Source: Lachnospiraceae bacterium UBA7160 (lineage in GTDB: Bacteria; Bacillota; Clostridia; Lachnospirales; Lachnospiraceae). Taken from it: a DNA stretch of 42,586 bases. Position numbers and translations under genes: made by a program. The stretch's first letter is position 1. The number at the start of each line of letters is the position of its first letter. Positions 33,035 to 41,946 of the stretch are shown here, in pieces. The stretch lies in NCBI GenBank assembly GCA_002491565.1, contig DKWE01000018.1:1-42586 (forward strand), given 5' to 3'. The notes under the pieces are model-generated. The model did not search any database and was not told the DNA's origin. It saw nothing but the letters and a program-made list of their open reading frames with translations.

Positions 33035-33264
33035 TGTGGATAACCTTGCGTATATCCGGTCTTCCCTTCCACATCCGATCCACTCGAATGCCTGTGTATC
33101 GTGTGGATAATGTGGATAACTGGTTGACAATAATACGGGAAATGTGAAAAAAAGCGTGAGAAAACCGGAACTGTGTCAAAAAATTATGTAAACCAGATAT
33201 CCACAGGTTATTTCTTGAGATTGTGCAGAAAAAATGTGCATAACCATGTGGATAATGTGGATAA
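33035..33264. promoter_or_regulatory. Cluster of DnaA boxes
   Basis: Five perfect DnaA boxes TGTGGATAA lie at 33035-33043, 33102-33110, 33111-33119, 33247-33255 and 33256-33264, all in the same orientation. Two near-perfect boxes are TGTGCATAA at 33235-33243 and, on the other strand, ATATCCACA at 33197-33205. Two pairs abut with no gap. The stretch 33121-33240 between them is AT-rich. This density is typical of an origin or of a strong DnaA-regulated control region. No dnaA gene is in the window. The 610-bp gap between the dnaD-like gene and the gene at 33412 contains nothing else that looks coding. Confidence 0.85.
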
Positions 33265-33279
33265 CTTTTGCAGAACCAT

Positions 33280-33309
33280 TTGACAACCAGCGGCTCAATC
33301 TGGTAAGCT
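33280..33309 (+). promoter_or_regulatory. Candidate promoter for the AAA/PD-(D/E)XK gene
   Basis: TTGACA (33280-33285) is followed, 18 bp later, by TAAGCT (33304-33309) with TGG just before it, a weak extended -10. It lies about 100 bp upstream of the gene at 33412. Confidence 0.35.
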
Positions 33310-33411
33310 TGAGTTGCAATGATTGCTTTATAGAAAAGAGATTTGTGCATGGGGAGTGCAGTCTGTTAGATAGTCGGCGGTGTGGCTGCGCGGAAGGGAG
33401 TATACTGGATT

Positions 33412-34986
33412 ATGGGAATTTATCTGAACGTTGGGAATGCCGGATTTGCTGCGGCGGTGAGAGGAACTTATATTGATAAAACAGGCTTGATTTCTTTCAT
33501 CAATCGCACGCTTGGGACGATTGATAAGCTGACCTGCGTGAGCAGACCACGCCGCTTTGGAAAATCTCTTGCAGCAAAGATGTTGTGTGCCTATTATGAT
33601 AAGAGCTGTGATTCGCGCGCCCTGTTTGAAGGATTGAGTGTAGCAGAAGATCCGTCGTTTGAAAGCTATCTCAATAAGTTTGATGTAATATATCTGGACA
33701 TCACCTGGTTTGTTTCAAGTATAAAAGATACCAGAATGATCGTGACGGCGCTGCAGCAGAAAGTGATGGAAGAGGTGAGAAATGCCTATCCGGAGGCAAA
33801 GCAGGAATCTACGCTGGCGGAAACACTTGCGGCTGTCCATGCGCTGACGGGGAATAAATTTATTATTATTATCGATGAGTGGGATGCGCTTTTCCGTGAA
33901 GCGAAAGACAATATTGATTTGCAGGAAGAGTATATCAGGTTTCTTCGGGGGCTATTTAAAAATAGCGGGATTACAGATAAAATAGTGGAAGCTGCTTATA
34001 TGACAGGCATTCTTCCAATCAAGAAGTATGGCACACAGTCTGCGGTGTCCGACTTCCGGGAGTATACGATGACACAGCCGGAACCGCTGGAGCAGTTTGT
34101 GGGTTTTACAGAGCCGGAAGTACGTGCTCTTTGTGCGGATTCCGGCCTTGCCTTTGAGGAAGTACAGAGATGGTATGACGGTTATGTACTCGGAAATAAT
34201 ACGCATATTTACAACCCAAGGTCGGTAATGGAGGCGACAACACGCAAGCGGATCGGAAACTACTGGACACAGTCAGAGACGTACGAGTCGCTGAAGCTCT
34301 ACATTGAACTAAATGAGGACGGATTAAAGGAAGCGATTGTGCAAATGCTGGGCGGCGCACACGTTCGGATCGATGTAGCTACGTTCCAGAATGATATGAA
34401 AACCATCAAAAGCAAAGATGATGTCCTCACACTGCTGGTTCATCTTGGATATCTTGCCTATGATATCGACGAAAGATCCGTGTATATTCCAAATGAAGAA
34501 GTGAGGGAAGAATTTGTCCGTGCAGTGACTACGGGCAGGCATACGGAAATTGCCAGACTGATTAAGAATTCTGATCAGTTGCTGGAAGCGACGCTGAATA
34601 TGGACGAAGAAGCTGTGGCGGCGGCAATCGAAGAAGCACACACGGCAGGTACTGCGCCAATCTTCTATAACAATGAGCAGGCACTTAGAAGTGTGATTCG
34701 GGTCGCTTATCTTAGCTGCGTGGATGAGTATCTGAGAATTGACGAGCTGCCGTCCGGCCGCGGATATGCAGACGTCGTATTCTTTCCGAAAAGAGCATCC
34801 GCAATGCCGCTGCTGTTGATTGAGCTGAAATGGAATAAGACAGACAGAGGCGCAATCGGACAGATTAAGAACAACTCTTATCCGCAGGCGTTGAAGGATT
34901 ACGGCGGAGAGATTCTTATGGTCGGAATCAACTATGATCCGAAGAGCAAAAACCATACCTGTAAGATAGAAGAGTACAGGAAGTAA
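33412..34986 (+). CDS. AAA-ATPase-like protein with PD-(D/E)XK nuclease domain
   Basis: This 524-residue protein has an N-terminal AAA-ATPase-like domain (PF09820 type) opening MGIYLNVGNAGF, with the Walker-A-like SRPRRFGKSLAAKML and Walker B FIIIIDEWDALFR. A C-terminal nuclease-like domain (DUF1703/PF08011 type) shows GRGYADVVFFPKRAS and LLIELKWNK, the D...ExK core. Such genes are multicopy in gut anaerobes and their function is unknown, possibly defence or mobile-element linked. The start ATG33412 gives the family-typical N-terminus; GGAAGGGAG lies 11 nt upstream, and an in-frame GTG at 33382 is less likely. It converges with murC. Confidence 0.85.
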   Translation: MGIYLNVGNAGFAAAVRGTYIDKTGLISFINRTLGTIDKLTCVSRPRRFGKSLAAKMLCAYYDKSCDSRALFEGLSVAEDPSFESYLNKFDVIYLDITWFVSSIKDTRMIVTALQQKVMEEVRNAYPEAKQESTLAETLAAVHALTGNKFIIIIDEWDALFREAKDNIDLQEEYIRFLRGLFKNSGITDKIVEAAYMTGILPIKKYGTQSAVSDFREYTMTQPEPLEQFVGFTEPEVRALCADSGLAFEEVQRWYDGYVLGNNTHIYNPRSVMEATTRKRIGNYWTQSETYESLKLYIELNEDGLKEAIVQMLGGAHVRIDVATFQNDMKTIKSKDDVLTLLVHLGYLAYDIDERSVYIPNEEVREEFVRAVTTGRHTEIARLIKNSDQLLEATLNMDEEAVAAAIEEAHTAGTAPIFYNNEQALRSVIRVAYLSCVDEYLRIDELPSGRGYADVVFFPKRASAMPLLLIELKWNKTDRGAIGQIKNNSYPQALKDYGGEILMVGINYDPKSKNHTCKIEEYRK

Positions 34987-35014
34987 AGATGAGCCAGCTG
35001 GGAAGGACAACTTT

Positions 35015-35165
35015 CAGAAGACCTGCGCAGCTGCCTGCCCAAAATCCTACTGAAAGTTATAGTTCAGCCGACTCGGATGCTAAAAATCCTGCTGGAACCC
35101 AGGTATTTGTAAAGACTTACTTTACGAGCTTGCAACCCTCTGGACATACTTCAGCTGCACCTTGA
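35015..35165. repeat. Dispersed repeats between convergent genes
   Basis: AGAAGACCTGCGCAGCTGCC (35016-35035) recurs with one mismatch at 42566-42585, and a diverged form lies at about 32913-32931. ACTTTACGAGCTTGCAAC near 35120 matches the copy at 24690. The 242-bp gap between the AAA gene and murC holds only these repeats and no gene. Confidence 0.55.
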
Positions 35166-35228
35166 AAATTTAGCGAATTAGCCTGAAAGGTACTGTAACG
35201 GAGTGTTGGCAACTCATAACAGACAGGC

Positions 35229-36605
35229 TCACTTCCCGAGCAGGTGCTCCCCGATCCGGTAGACATCTCCGGCCCCCATGGTGATGGCGAGGTCTCCGGG
35301 CTCCAGGTGTTCGAGCAGGAAAGTCTCGATCTCATCAAAGGTCGGGAAGTAGCAGGCATCCTTGCCGAGCGCCGTAAGCTTCGCACGCAGATCATCGGAG
35401 CTGATGCCAAGATTATCTGTCTCCCGCGCAGGGTAGATGGATGCAAGCACAATATGGTCCGCGCAGGAGAGTGCCTGTGCAAACTCGTCCATCAGTGCCT
35501 TTGTCCGCGTATAGGTGTGCGGCTGGAAAATACACCACACACGGCGGCAGGGAAGCTTCTTCGCGGTCTGCAGAGTCGCCTGGATTTCCGTCGGATGATG
35601 CGCGTAGTCATCCACAATTGTCACACCGCCGAGCTCGCCCTTCTTCTGGAAACGGCGGTCGGTACCGTGAAAGCCGGCGAGTCCCTTTGCCATGACCTCT
35701 GCGGGAATGCCGAGTACATCTCCTGCGGCCAGAGCGGCAACGGCATTTACTACATTGTGCTCCCCTGGGACAGACAGCTCGAACTGCCCAAGCGTCTCAC
35801 CGTCTTTTACGATGGCAAAGCTTCCGCACCCCGCCGCGTCATAGGTGATCTCTGCTGCCTGATAGGTTCCTTCTGCGATGCCGAATGTCACAATGCGGCA
35901 GGTCAGACCTTCGGTCACGTAGTCCAGATGCGGAATCCCTGCGTGCACGACGAGACATCCATCTTCAGGAAGCCGCTCGGCAAACAGCCGGAACGAGTGC
36001 CGGATATCATCGAGATCCTTGAAAAAGTCCAGATGATCCGCGTCAATATTCAAAATAATTGACAGCTTTGGGTACAGAGAGAGGAAGCTGTTCGTGTATT
36101 CACATGCCTCTGTGATAAAATGTTCGGAATGTCCGACCCGCACATTCCCGCCGATTGAGGGGAGAATCCCGCCGACAGAAATGGTCGGATCCATGTCTGC
36201 CTCCATCAGAATGTGGGAGAGCATCGAGGTCGTGGTCGTTTTGCCGTGCGTTCCGGATACCGCGATCGGCATCGCGTAGTTTGTCATAATTTCTCCGAGC
36301 AGCTCCGCGCGGGTCAACATCGGAAGACCCTTCGCCTTTGCTGCGGCAAATTCCGGATTGTCCGGATGAATAGCGGCGGTATAGACAACTGCGTCAATCC
36401 CGTCCTCCAGGTTTGAAGCGCTCTGAGGCGTCCGGATGCGTGCTCCGAGCCCCTCCAGCCATTCGGTCAGGCTGGACCGTTTCGCGTCCGACCCAGTCAC
36501 CGTAAAGCCTCTTCCCAGCAGCACCGCCGCCAGCCCGCTCATGCTGATCCCGCCGATCCCGATAAAATGAAGGTGTACCGGCTTGTTGTAATCTATCTGA
36601 TACAT
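35229..36605 (-). CDS. murC: UDP-N-acetylmuramate--L-alanine ligase
   Basis: This 458-residue Mur ligase adds the first amino acid to UDP-MurNAc in peptidoglycan synthesis. The N-terminal UDP-binding HFIGIGGISMSGLA, the ATP loop VSGTHGKTTTTSML, the EACEYTNSFL segment, INIDADHLDFF and the C-terminal DDYAHHPTEI are present. Length matches the family. The start at 36605 follows AAAGGAAG by 9 nt; the longer ORF from 36683 extends upstream of this site and is rejected. It is transcribed leftward from its own promoter at 36757 and converges with the AAA gene. Confidence 0.95.
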   Translation of the reverse strand: MYQIDYNKPVHLHFIGIGGISMSGLAAVLLGRGFTVTGSDAKRSSLTEWLEGLGARIRTPQSASNLEDGIDAVVYTAAIHPDNPEFAAAKAKGLPMLTRAELLGEIMTNYAMPIAVSGTHGKTTTTSMLSHILMEADMDPTISVGGILPSIGGNVRVGHSEHFITEACEYTNSFLSLYPKLSIILNIDADHLDFFKDLDDIRHSFRLFAERLPEDGCLVVHAGIPHLDYVTEGLTCRIVTFGIAEGTYQAAEITYDAAGCGSFAIVKDGETLGQFELSVPGEHNVVNAVAALAAGDVLGIPAEVMAKGLAGFHGTDRRFQKKGELGGVTIVDDYAHHPTEIQATLQTAKKLPCRRVWCIFQPHTYTRTKALMDEFAQALSCADHIVLASIYPARETDNLGISSDDLRAKLTALGKDACYFPTFDEIETFLLEHLEPGDLAITMGAGDVYRIGEHLLGK

Positions 36606-36756
36606 ACGTAAACTTCCTTTCTGACTGTTGCTATGTAAGATTGTAATGTTGCCGAAGCGCCAATGCCCGTGATAGACGTGCACGGCGGAGCTTCGAAAAA
36701 ATGCAGAGCATTTGCACTCAATAAGATATCAGCAGATGAATTAGCGTGTTCCTTTC

Positions 36757-36785
36757 ATTATACACGTTTTCTATGAAAATGCCAA
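36757..36785 (-). promoter_or_regulatory. Sigma-A promoter for murC
   Basis: On the minus strand TTGGCA (36780-36785) and TATAAT (36757-36762) are separated by exactly 17 bp. It lies about 150 bp upstream of the murC start. Between it and glgC, the rest of the 487-bp divergent gap shows only the glgC promoter and no gene. Confidence 0.75.
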
Positions 36786-37031
36786 CCCATGAGTTATATT
36801 TGAAATGCGCCGAAAACATTTTTCAAACACGCTCCAGAGAAGTATGTCCATTTGCCTCTGTCTCCTCCAGGAAGACATTTTCGGGGCGAATACCCTCGAA
36901 AATAGTCAAAATGACCAAAATTCAGGCGAGAAATGCGTGGACAGCAAGCACAAATAAACACCTGACAATAGTACAGCTTTGCCTTTTCTATAAAAAACAG
37001 GGAAATAGCTTTGAAAAAACTGTAAAAAATG

Positions 37032-37060
37032 TTCACTTATCACGAAACATGTGCTATAAT
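37032..37060 (+). promoter_or_regulatory. Sigma-A promoter for glgC-glgD
   Basis: TTCACT (37032-37037) and TATAAT (37055-37060) are 17 bp apart, and TGC before the hexamer makes an extended -10. It is 33 bp upstream of the glgC start codon. Confidence 0.7.
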
Positions 37061-37092
37061 AATATGAAATACAGAAACAAGAGGTGAATACT

Positions 37093-38367
37093 GTGGTAAA
37101 GAAAGAAATGATCGCCATGCTTCTGGCGGGAGGCCAGGGCAGCAGACTCGGTGTGCTGACCTCGAAAGTAGCCAAGCCCGCAGTCGCATTTGGCGGAAAA
37201 TACAGAATCATTGATTTCCCACTGAGTAACTGCATCAATTCAGGGATCGACACAGTCGGTGTGCTGACGCAGTATCAGCCCCTCCGGCTGAATACCCATA
37301 TCGGGATCGGGATATCATGGGACCTGGACCGCAACGTAGGCGGGGTGACAGTGCTTCCGCCCTACGAAAAGGTAGGGAAGACAGAGTGGTATACCGGTAC
37401 AGCGAATGCAATTTATCAGAATCTTGCCTATATGGAGAACTATCATCCGGACTATGTGCTGATTCTCTCGGGAGATCATATCTATAAGATGGATTATGAG
37501 ATCATGCTTGACTTTCACAAGGCACATAATGCGGATGTCAGCATCGCCGTGATGCCGGTGCCGCAGGAGGAGGCGAGCCGCTTTGGCATCGTGGTGACAG
37601 ATGGCAATGGCCGGATCACCGAATTTCAGGAGAAGCCGGCCGAGCCGAAGAGCAATCTCGCGTCCATGGGGATCTACATTTTCTCGTGGAATGCGCTGAA
37701 GGAAGCGCTCCTAGCACTCTCCGAGCAGAGCAATTGCGACTTCGGCAAGCATGTCATCCCGTACTGTCATGAGAAGGGCGAGACACTTGTCGCTTATGAG
37801 TACAATGGCTACTGGAAGGACGTCGGGACGCTTGGCTCCTACTGGCAGGCAAACATGGAGCTGATCGACATCATTCCGGAGTTCAATTTATACGAAGAGT
37901 TCTGGAAGATTTATACAAAGAATGACATCCTGCCGCCGCAGTATCTTTCTGCGGATGCAGTTCTGGACCGCTGTCTGATCGGCGACGGCACTGAGATTTA
38001 TGGGGAAGTGCACAGTTCTATCATCGGCTGCGGCGTAATTATTGAGCCTGGTGCGGTTGTCCGCGATTCCATCATCATGCAGAACGTGGTCATCCGGGCA
38101 GGCGCGGTCGTCAATCGTGCTATCATCGCGGAGAATGCGGTGATCGGGGAGCGCTCACAGCTCGGGGTCGGTGAGGAAGTACCGAACCGGGTGAAGCCTT
38201 CTGTCTATGCATTTGGACTGGCCGTCGTCGGAGAAAATGCGGTGATTCCGCCTGATGTTAAAATAGGAAAGAATACCGCAGTGACAGGCGAGACCGTGCC
38301 GGAGGATTATCCGGGCGGCTATCTGGCGAGCGGGGAGACATTGGATAAGGCAGGTGATATGGCATGA
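37093..38367 (+). CDS. glgC: Glucose-1-phosphate adenylyltransferase
   Basis: This 424-residue enzyme makes ADP-glucose for glycogen synthesis. It has the nucleotidyltransferase motif LLAGGQGSRLGVLTSKVAKPAV (split here between the N-terminal loop and the Lys), YRIIDFPLSNC, ILSGDHIYKMDY, FQEKPAEPKSN and a C-terminal left-handed beta-helix. The start is GTG37093: AAGAGG (37079-37084) is 8 nt upstream and the protein then begins MVKKEMIAMLLAGG, as in Firmicutes relatives. GTG37084 overlaps the binding site. The stop overlaps glgD as ATGA. Confidence 0.94.
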   Translation: MVKKEMIAMLLAGGQGSRLGVLTSKVAKPAVAFGGKYRIIDFPLSNCINSGIDTVGVLTQYQPLRLNTHIGIGISWDLDRNVGGVTVLPPYEKVGKTEWYTGTANAIYQNLAYMENYHPDYVLILSGDHIYKMDYEIMLDFHKAHNADVSIAVMPVPQEEASRFGIVVTDGNGRITEFQEKPAEPKSNLASMGIYIFSWNALKEALLALSEQSNCDFGKHVIPYCHEKGETLVAYEYNGYWKDVGTLGSYWQANMELIDIIPEFNLYEEFWKIYTKNDILPPQYLSADAVLDRCLIGDGTEIYGEVHSSIIGCGVIIEPGAVVRDSIIMQNVVIRAGAVVNRAIIAENAVIGERSQLGVGEEVPNRVKPSVYAFGLAVVGENAVIPPDVKIGKNTAVTGETVPEDYPGGYLASGETLDKAGDMA

Positions 38368-39482
38368 GAGCGGTAGGTATGATTCTTGCGGGCGGCAACA
38401 GCTACCGAATGAAGGAGCTGTCAAGAAAGCGGGCAATTGCCGCTATGCCGATTGCCGGAAGCTTCCGGGCAATCGATTTCTCGTTGAGCAGCATGTCAAA
38501 TTCCGGTATCCAGAAGGTGGCCGTGCTCACACAGTATAATTCCAGATCCTTAAATCAGCATCTGAGCTCCTCCAAATGGTGGGACTTCGGGAGAAAACAG
38601 GGAGGACTTTTCGTATTCCCCCCGATGGTGACTTCAGATAATGATTTTTGGTATAGAGGGACGGCGGATGCGATCCACCAGAACCTCGATTTCCTGAAGG
38701 AAAGTCATGAACCGTATGTTGTGATTGCATCCGGCGACGGGGTGTACAAGCTGGATTACGCGAAGGTACTGGAGTACCATATCGATAAGAAAGCGGACAT
38801 TACCGTGGTGTGCAAGGAGCTTCCGGGCGACGAGGATGCGACCCGGTTCGGTGTTCTGCATCTCAATGAGGACAACCGGATCGTACAGTTTGACGAGAAG
38901 CCGATGGCTGCTTCCTCAAACATCATATCATGCGGGATTTATGTCATCCGCAGGAGGCAGCTGATCGAACTGATCGAAACATCGATTGAGGAGGGGAGAC
39001 ATGATTTTGTAAAAGACGTCCTGATTCGTTACAAGGATGTCAGACGCATCTACGGGTATAAGCTGGACAGTTACTGGAACAACATTGCGTCCGTAGATTC
39101 TTATTACAAGACAAACATGGATTTTCTCAAAAAGGAGATCCGCGACTACTTTTTCCGGGAGTACCCGGACGTACATTCCAAGGTAGATGACAATCCGCCC
39201 GCGAAGTACAATCCGGGATGCCAGGTGAAGAACAGCCTGGTAGCGAACGGCTCTATCATCAACGGATACGTGGAAAATTCAGTCATTTTTAAGAAGGTAT
39301 TTGTCGGAAACAACTGTGTCATCAAGAATTCGATTGTCCTGAACGACGTATATCTTGGGGACAATGTGTACCTTGAAAATTGTATCGTGGAGAGCCGTGA
39401 TACGATCAGTGCAAACACCCGTTATGTAGGTGAGGGCGGCGTGCGGATTATCACTGACTCTACTGAGAGGTACATAGTCTAG
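38364..39482 (+). CDS. glgD: GlgD, regulatory-type partner of GlgC
   Basis: This 372-residue GlgC-like subunit lacks several catalytic residues and usually modulates GlgC in Firmicutes. The N-terminal ILAGGNSYRMKELSRKRA differs from the active pyrophosphorylase loop, and ASGDGVYKLDY replaces the SGDHIYKMDY segment (the His of GDH is missing). FRAIDFSLSSMSNSGI and the C-terminal beta-helix are kept. It starts inside the glgC stop codon (ATGA) and is translationally coupled. The 259-bp gap to spoVG includes a dispersed motif and two small hairpins. Confidence 0.93.
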   Translation: MRAVGMILAGGNSYRMKELSRKRAIAAMPIAGSFRAIDFSLSSMSNSGIQKVAVLTQYNSRSLNQHLSSSKWWDFGRKQGGLFVFPPMVTSDNDFWYRGTADAIHQNLDFLKESHEPYVVIASGDGVYKLDYAKVLEYHIDKKADITVVCKELPGDEDATRFGVLHLNEDNRIVQFDEKPMAASSNIISCGIYVIRRRQLIELIETSIEEGRHDFVKDVLIRYKDVRRIYGYKLDSYWNNIASVDSYYKTNMDFLKKEIRDYFFREYPDVHSKVDDNPPAKYNPGCQVKNSLVANGSIINGYVENSVIFKKVFVGNNCVIKNSIVLNDVYLGDNVYLENCIVESRDTISANTRYVGEGGVRIITDSTERYIV

Positions 39483-39522
39483 TACAACGTTCGTCAGATA
39501 GCTAGACTGGGCAGCGCTGAGG

Positions 39523-39540
39523 TTTTTGACCCGTGCAATC
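39523..39540 (+). repeat. Dispersed motif shared with the yhaN-nfo gap
   Basis: TTTTTGACCCGTGCAATC matches 27572-27589 with one mismatch. Hairpins GCTGCC/GGCAGC (near 39604) and CTCCG/CGGAG (near 39681) follow before spoVG. Confidence 0.5.
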
Positions 39541-39741
39541 ATCGGGAAAGCAGGTAAGCGACTTGGGATAGTTATTTACGTAATGTTGTACAGGTTCTAT
39601 TGCGGCTGCCTGCGGGCAGCAGCGCCGGGTTGTGGAAAAGGATCTGTGTAAAAGGGGGAATTACAACAGCACATAAGACTCCGGTATCTGCGGAGCCATA
39701 GCGCGGATACCTAATTTTTCAGAATCACGGGGGATACATGT

Positions 39742-40011
39742 ATGACGATAACCGACGTAAGAGTAAGGAAAGTTGCACAGGATGGGAGGATGAAAGCGGT
39801 CGTTTCCATTACGCTTGATAATGAATTTGTGGTACACGACATTAAGGTCATTGAGGGAGAAAAGGGGCTGTTTATCGCGATGCCGAGCAGAAAGACTGCC
39901 GACGGCGCCTACCGCGATATCGCTCATCCGCTCAATACAGAGACACGCGAACGCATTCAGAGCATCATTCTGGATGAATATGAGAAAGCAGCTTCCCTTC
40001 CGGAGGAGTAA
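39742..40011 (+). CDS. spoVG: SpoVG, RNA/DNA-binding regulator
   Basis: This 89-residue protein is full length for SpoVG. It starts MTITDVRVRKV, contains GRMKAVVSITLDNEFVVHDIKVIEG and the GLFIAMPSRKTADGAYRDIAHPL core. SpoVG binds nucleic acid and affects sporulation, division and envelope genes in Firmicutes. GGGGGA precedes ATG39742. In Bacillus spoVG is adjacent to glmU and prs; here prs is 10 kb away on the other strand and glmU is absent from the window. A strong terminator follows at 40110. Confidence 0.95.
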   Translation: MTITDVRVRKVAQDGRMKAVVSITLDNEFVVHDIKVIEGEKGLFIAMPSRKTADGAYRDIAHPLNTETRERIQSIILDEYEKAASLPEE

Positions 40012-40109
40012 TAAGATTCGAATCTGGCGCCCGGCAGCAGAGATACAGAGCCGGAACTATGGCGGATATAGGATCAGCATCTTGGGTAAGGCATAACATA
40101 AACTCCGTA

Positions 40110-40157
40110 GAAAACAAAGCAAGAGCCTGTCACAGCAAGTGGCGGGCTCTTGTTTTC
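40110..40157. terminator. Bidirectional terminator after spoVG
   Basis: GAAAACAAAGCAAGAGCC (40110-40127) pairs with GGCTCTTGTTTTC (40145-40157), with the unpaired AG as a bulge and CAC/GTG closing the loop. It lies between the convergent spoVG and ABC permease genes and can stop both transcripts. Confidence 0.88.
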
Positions 40158-40265
40158 TCCCGGTTTGTTATCATTCAGTCACAGTGTGGAACAATCCATT
40201 TGGTATTGGCTTGTTCTAATGCTTTATCGGGTTGGAACGCATTCTGCAGCACCGATTTTTCAATT

Positions 40266-40913
40266 TTATAGCAAATCCTTCCGCTGTGTCAACATAACGC
40301 AGAGCTGCGTCAGCAAACCATACAGGACACAGCAAACTGCGGCTATCCCAAATCCCCTTATGAGAGTCAGCCAGCCAAGAAATCGTCCGACAAGATCGGG
40401 AAGGTGTTCCATCAGGGCAGCTGTCCCGAAGAAAAAGGCAAAGCTGGGGACCATCCGCATGAGCTGCATCACCTGGGCGTTTTCCGAGCGAAAGAAGGTA
40501 AGGAGCATATTCTGCACCACGATCAGCAGTAGAGTGATGCCAAAGAGGACGGGGTAGAGAGCAACCGGACCAAGTCCCAGCTCCGGCCGGAGCAGTCCGG
40601 AAACAAGGAGTGCGCAGCAGCCCAGAAAAGTGGCCACGAGCTCTGCGAGAAAGCCATACAGAAAGTGGCCCCGGAGATCATCACCCGGATGGCAGGGGAG
40701 CATCTGCAGGAAGCCGCATTCCTCGCGGGTTTCCGTAGCGAAGGGGAGTGCGGAGGCAATGATGCCCGCGAACTGGCAGTAAGTGATAGCCATGGTGGGC
40801 CCTCCATCGTTAGAGAAGGAGAGCATACACACTGCGAGCACCGGGAAAAGCAGGAGCCAGCTAAAGGAGCGGGTTTTCAACAGGTCGATTTTTGCAAACT
40901 TGAGCATATACAT
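40266..40913 (-). CDS. ABC-2 type transporter permease
   Basis: This 215-residue membrane protein has about six hydrophobic segments (for example WLLLFPVLAVCML, ELVATFLGCCALLVSGLL, LYPVLFGITLLLIVVQNMLL and FGIAAVCCVLYGLL). It fits the ABC2_membrane_5 type of permease that pairs with a single ATPase. ATG40913 lies 8 nt after GAGG; GTG40922, which overlaps the ATPase stop as GTGA, is an alternative start adding three residues. The cargo is unknown. It is the last gene of the GntR-ATPase-permease operon and converges with spoVG. Confidence 0.85.
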   Translation of the reverse strand: MYMLKFAKIDLLKTRSFSWLLLFPVLAVCMLSFSNDGGPTMAITYCQFAGIIASALPFATETREECGFLQMLPCHPGDDLRGHFLYGFLAELVATFLGCCALLVSGLLRPELGLGPVALYPVLFGITLLLIVVQNMLLTFFRSENAQVMQLMRMVPSFAFFFGTAALMEHLPDLVGRFLGWLTLIRGFGIAAVCCVLYGLLTQLCVMLTQRKDLL

Positions 40914-40918
40914 GAAAT

Positions 40919-41770
40919 TCACCTCATTTTCTGGATCATGTGAAACATAATCTGGTCAATGGACGGACGGTCAGTGACCAGCTCAGGCGGCAGTACAATG
41001 CCGCAGTCCGTATCGTACAGGGCTTCGAAGCCAAAATCATTTTTCGTAATGCCGATCAGGTGCCGGGACAGCTCCGGGGTCAGATCCTTCGGACCGCCCT
41101 TTGCAACGAGGTAGCGCTCGATCAGATCTTCTTTTGGTTCACAGAAAATCTGTTTTCCCTTGTCGATGAAACATACATAGTCCGCGATCTGTTCCAGATC
41201 CTCCAGAATGTGCGTGGAAAAAAGCACGCTTCTGGAGCCGTCGCTGATATACTCCTGAAGCAGCTCCAGGATCTGACGGCGCACCACCGGATCCAGACCG
41301 TTGGTCGCTTCGTCCAGCACAAGCAGACGGGTGTCTCTGGAGAGCACGGAGGCGAACATCAGCTTTACCTTCATGCCTCTGGAGAAGGACTTGATCCGGT
41401 CCTTCACAGGCAGATTCCAGTCCGCCACGTACCGGTCGAAGCGGGCCGGATCAAAGCTCGGATAAAAGTCCCGGAGAATCCCGCGGATGTGGCGGAGTGT
41501 CAAATTTGCGGGGAAATAGGATGCGTCCCCGATATAGCCAATCTGATCACGGTAGGGGATGGGGGCGTCGTCATAGGTGCGCCCATCGAGGGTCACAGTG
41601 CCGGAGGCGGACTGGATCAGGTGGTTGATGATATTCAGGGTGGTGGTTTTTCCTGCGCCGTTCTGGCCGACGTATCCCATGATGTAACCTGCAGGAAGAG
41701 AAAAAGAGATGTCCTGCAGATCAAAGTTTTTATAATGCTTTGCTATATGTTTTACTTCCAGTAAATCCAT
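40919..41770 (-). CDS. ABC transporter ATP-binding protein
   Basis: This 283-residue ATPase powers the adjacent permease. Walker A GQNGAGKTT, the SFSRGMKVKL signature (SRGM rather than SGGQ), Walker B LLVLDEATNGLDP and the switch STHILEDLEQ are present. A C-terminal extension of about 80 residues follows, as in YtrB-like exporters. The start at 41770 follows AAAGGAA by 6 nt. It overlaps the permease gene. The YtrA-type regulator upstream points to induction by cell-envelope stress or an antibiotic, as in the Bacillus ytr operon; that is inference by analogy. Confidence 0.92.
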   Translation of the reverse strand: MDLLEVKHIAKHYKNFDLQDISFSLPAGYIMGYVGQNGAGKTTTLNIINHLIQSASGTVTLDGRTYDDAPIPYRDQIGYIGDASYFPANLTLRHIRGILRDFYPSFDPARFDRYVADWNLPVKDRIKSFSRGMKVKLMFASVLSRDTRLLVLDEATNGLDPVVRRQILELLQEYISDGSRSVLFSTHILEDLEQIADYVCFIDKGKQIFCEPKEDLIERYLVAKGGPKDLTPELSRHLIGITKNDFGFEALYDTDCGIVLPPELVTDRPSIDQIMFHMIQKMR

Positions 41771-41881
41771 ACTAGTTCCTTTCTGGCAGCGCACTGCGCG
41801 AAGCAGCAGGCGCTGTGCCTGTGTGACTTTGGAGATGCCGGACTCATTTCACAGTGACTGGTCCATAAATAACTGGAACGA

Positions 41882-41907
41882 TCACACGGAATGCTTTTTC
41901 GAGTGTG
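41882..41907 (+). repeat. Dispersed hairpin repeat, second copy
   Basis: TCACACGGAATGCTTTTTCG, continued as AGTGTG, matches the copy at 27424-27448. It lies between the ATPase start and the GntR stop, where a further hairpin TGACG/CGTCA (41929-41945) also sits. Confidence 0.5.
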
Positions 41908-41946
41908 GGACATCAACAGTTACCTGCCTGACGTCGGTGCCGTCAC

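Noticed and set aside
33035..33264. Firm call of the chromosomal replication origin
   Set aside because: The boxes are convincing but no dnaA or dnaN gene is in the window and skew could not be computed, so only a DnaA-box cluster is claimed.
33412..34986. Defence-system call for the AAA/PD-(D/E)XK gene
   Set aside because: It stands alone without other defence genes, and the family is common and uncharacterised.
36746..37087. 113-residue ORF between murC and glgC
   Set aside because: It overlaps the glgC promoter and reaches the glgC binding site, has no ribosome binding site and its composition looks random.
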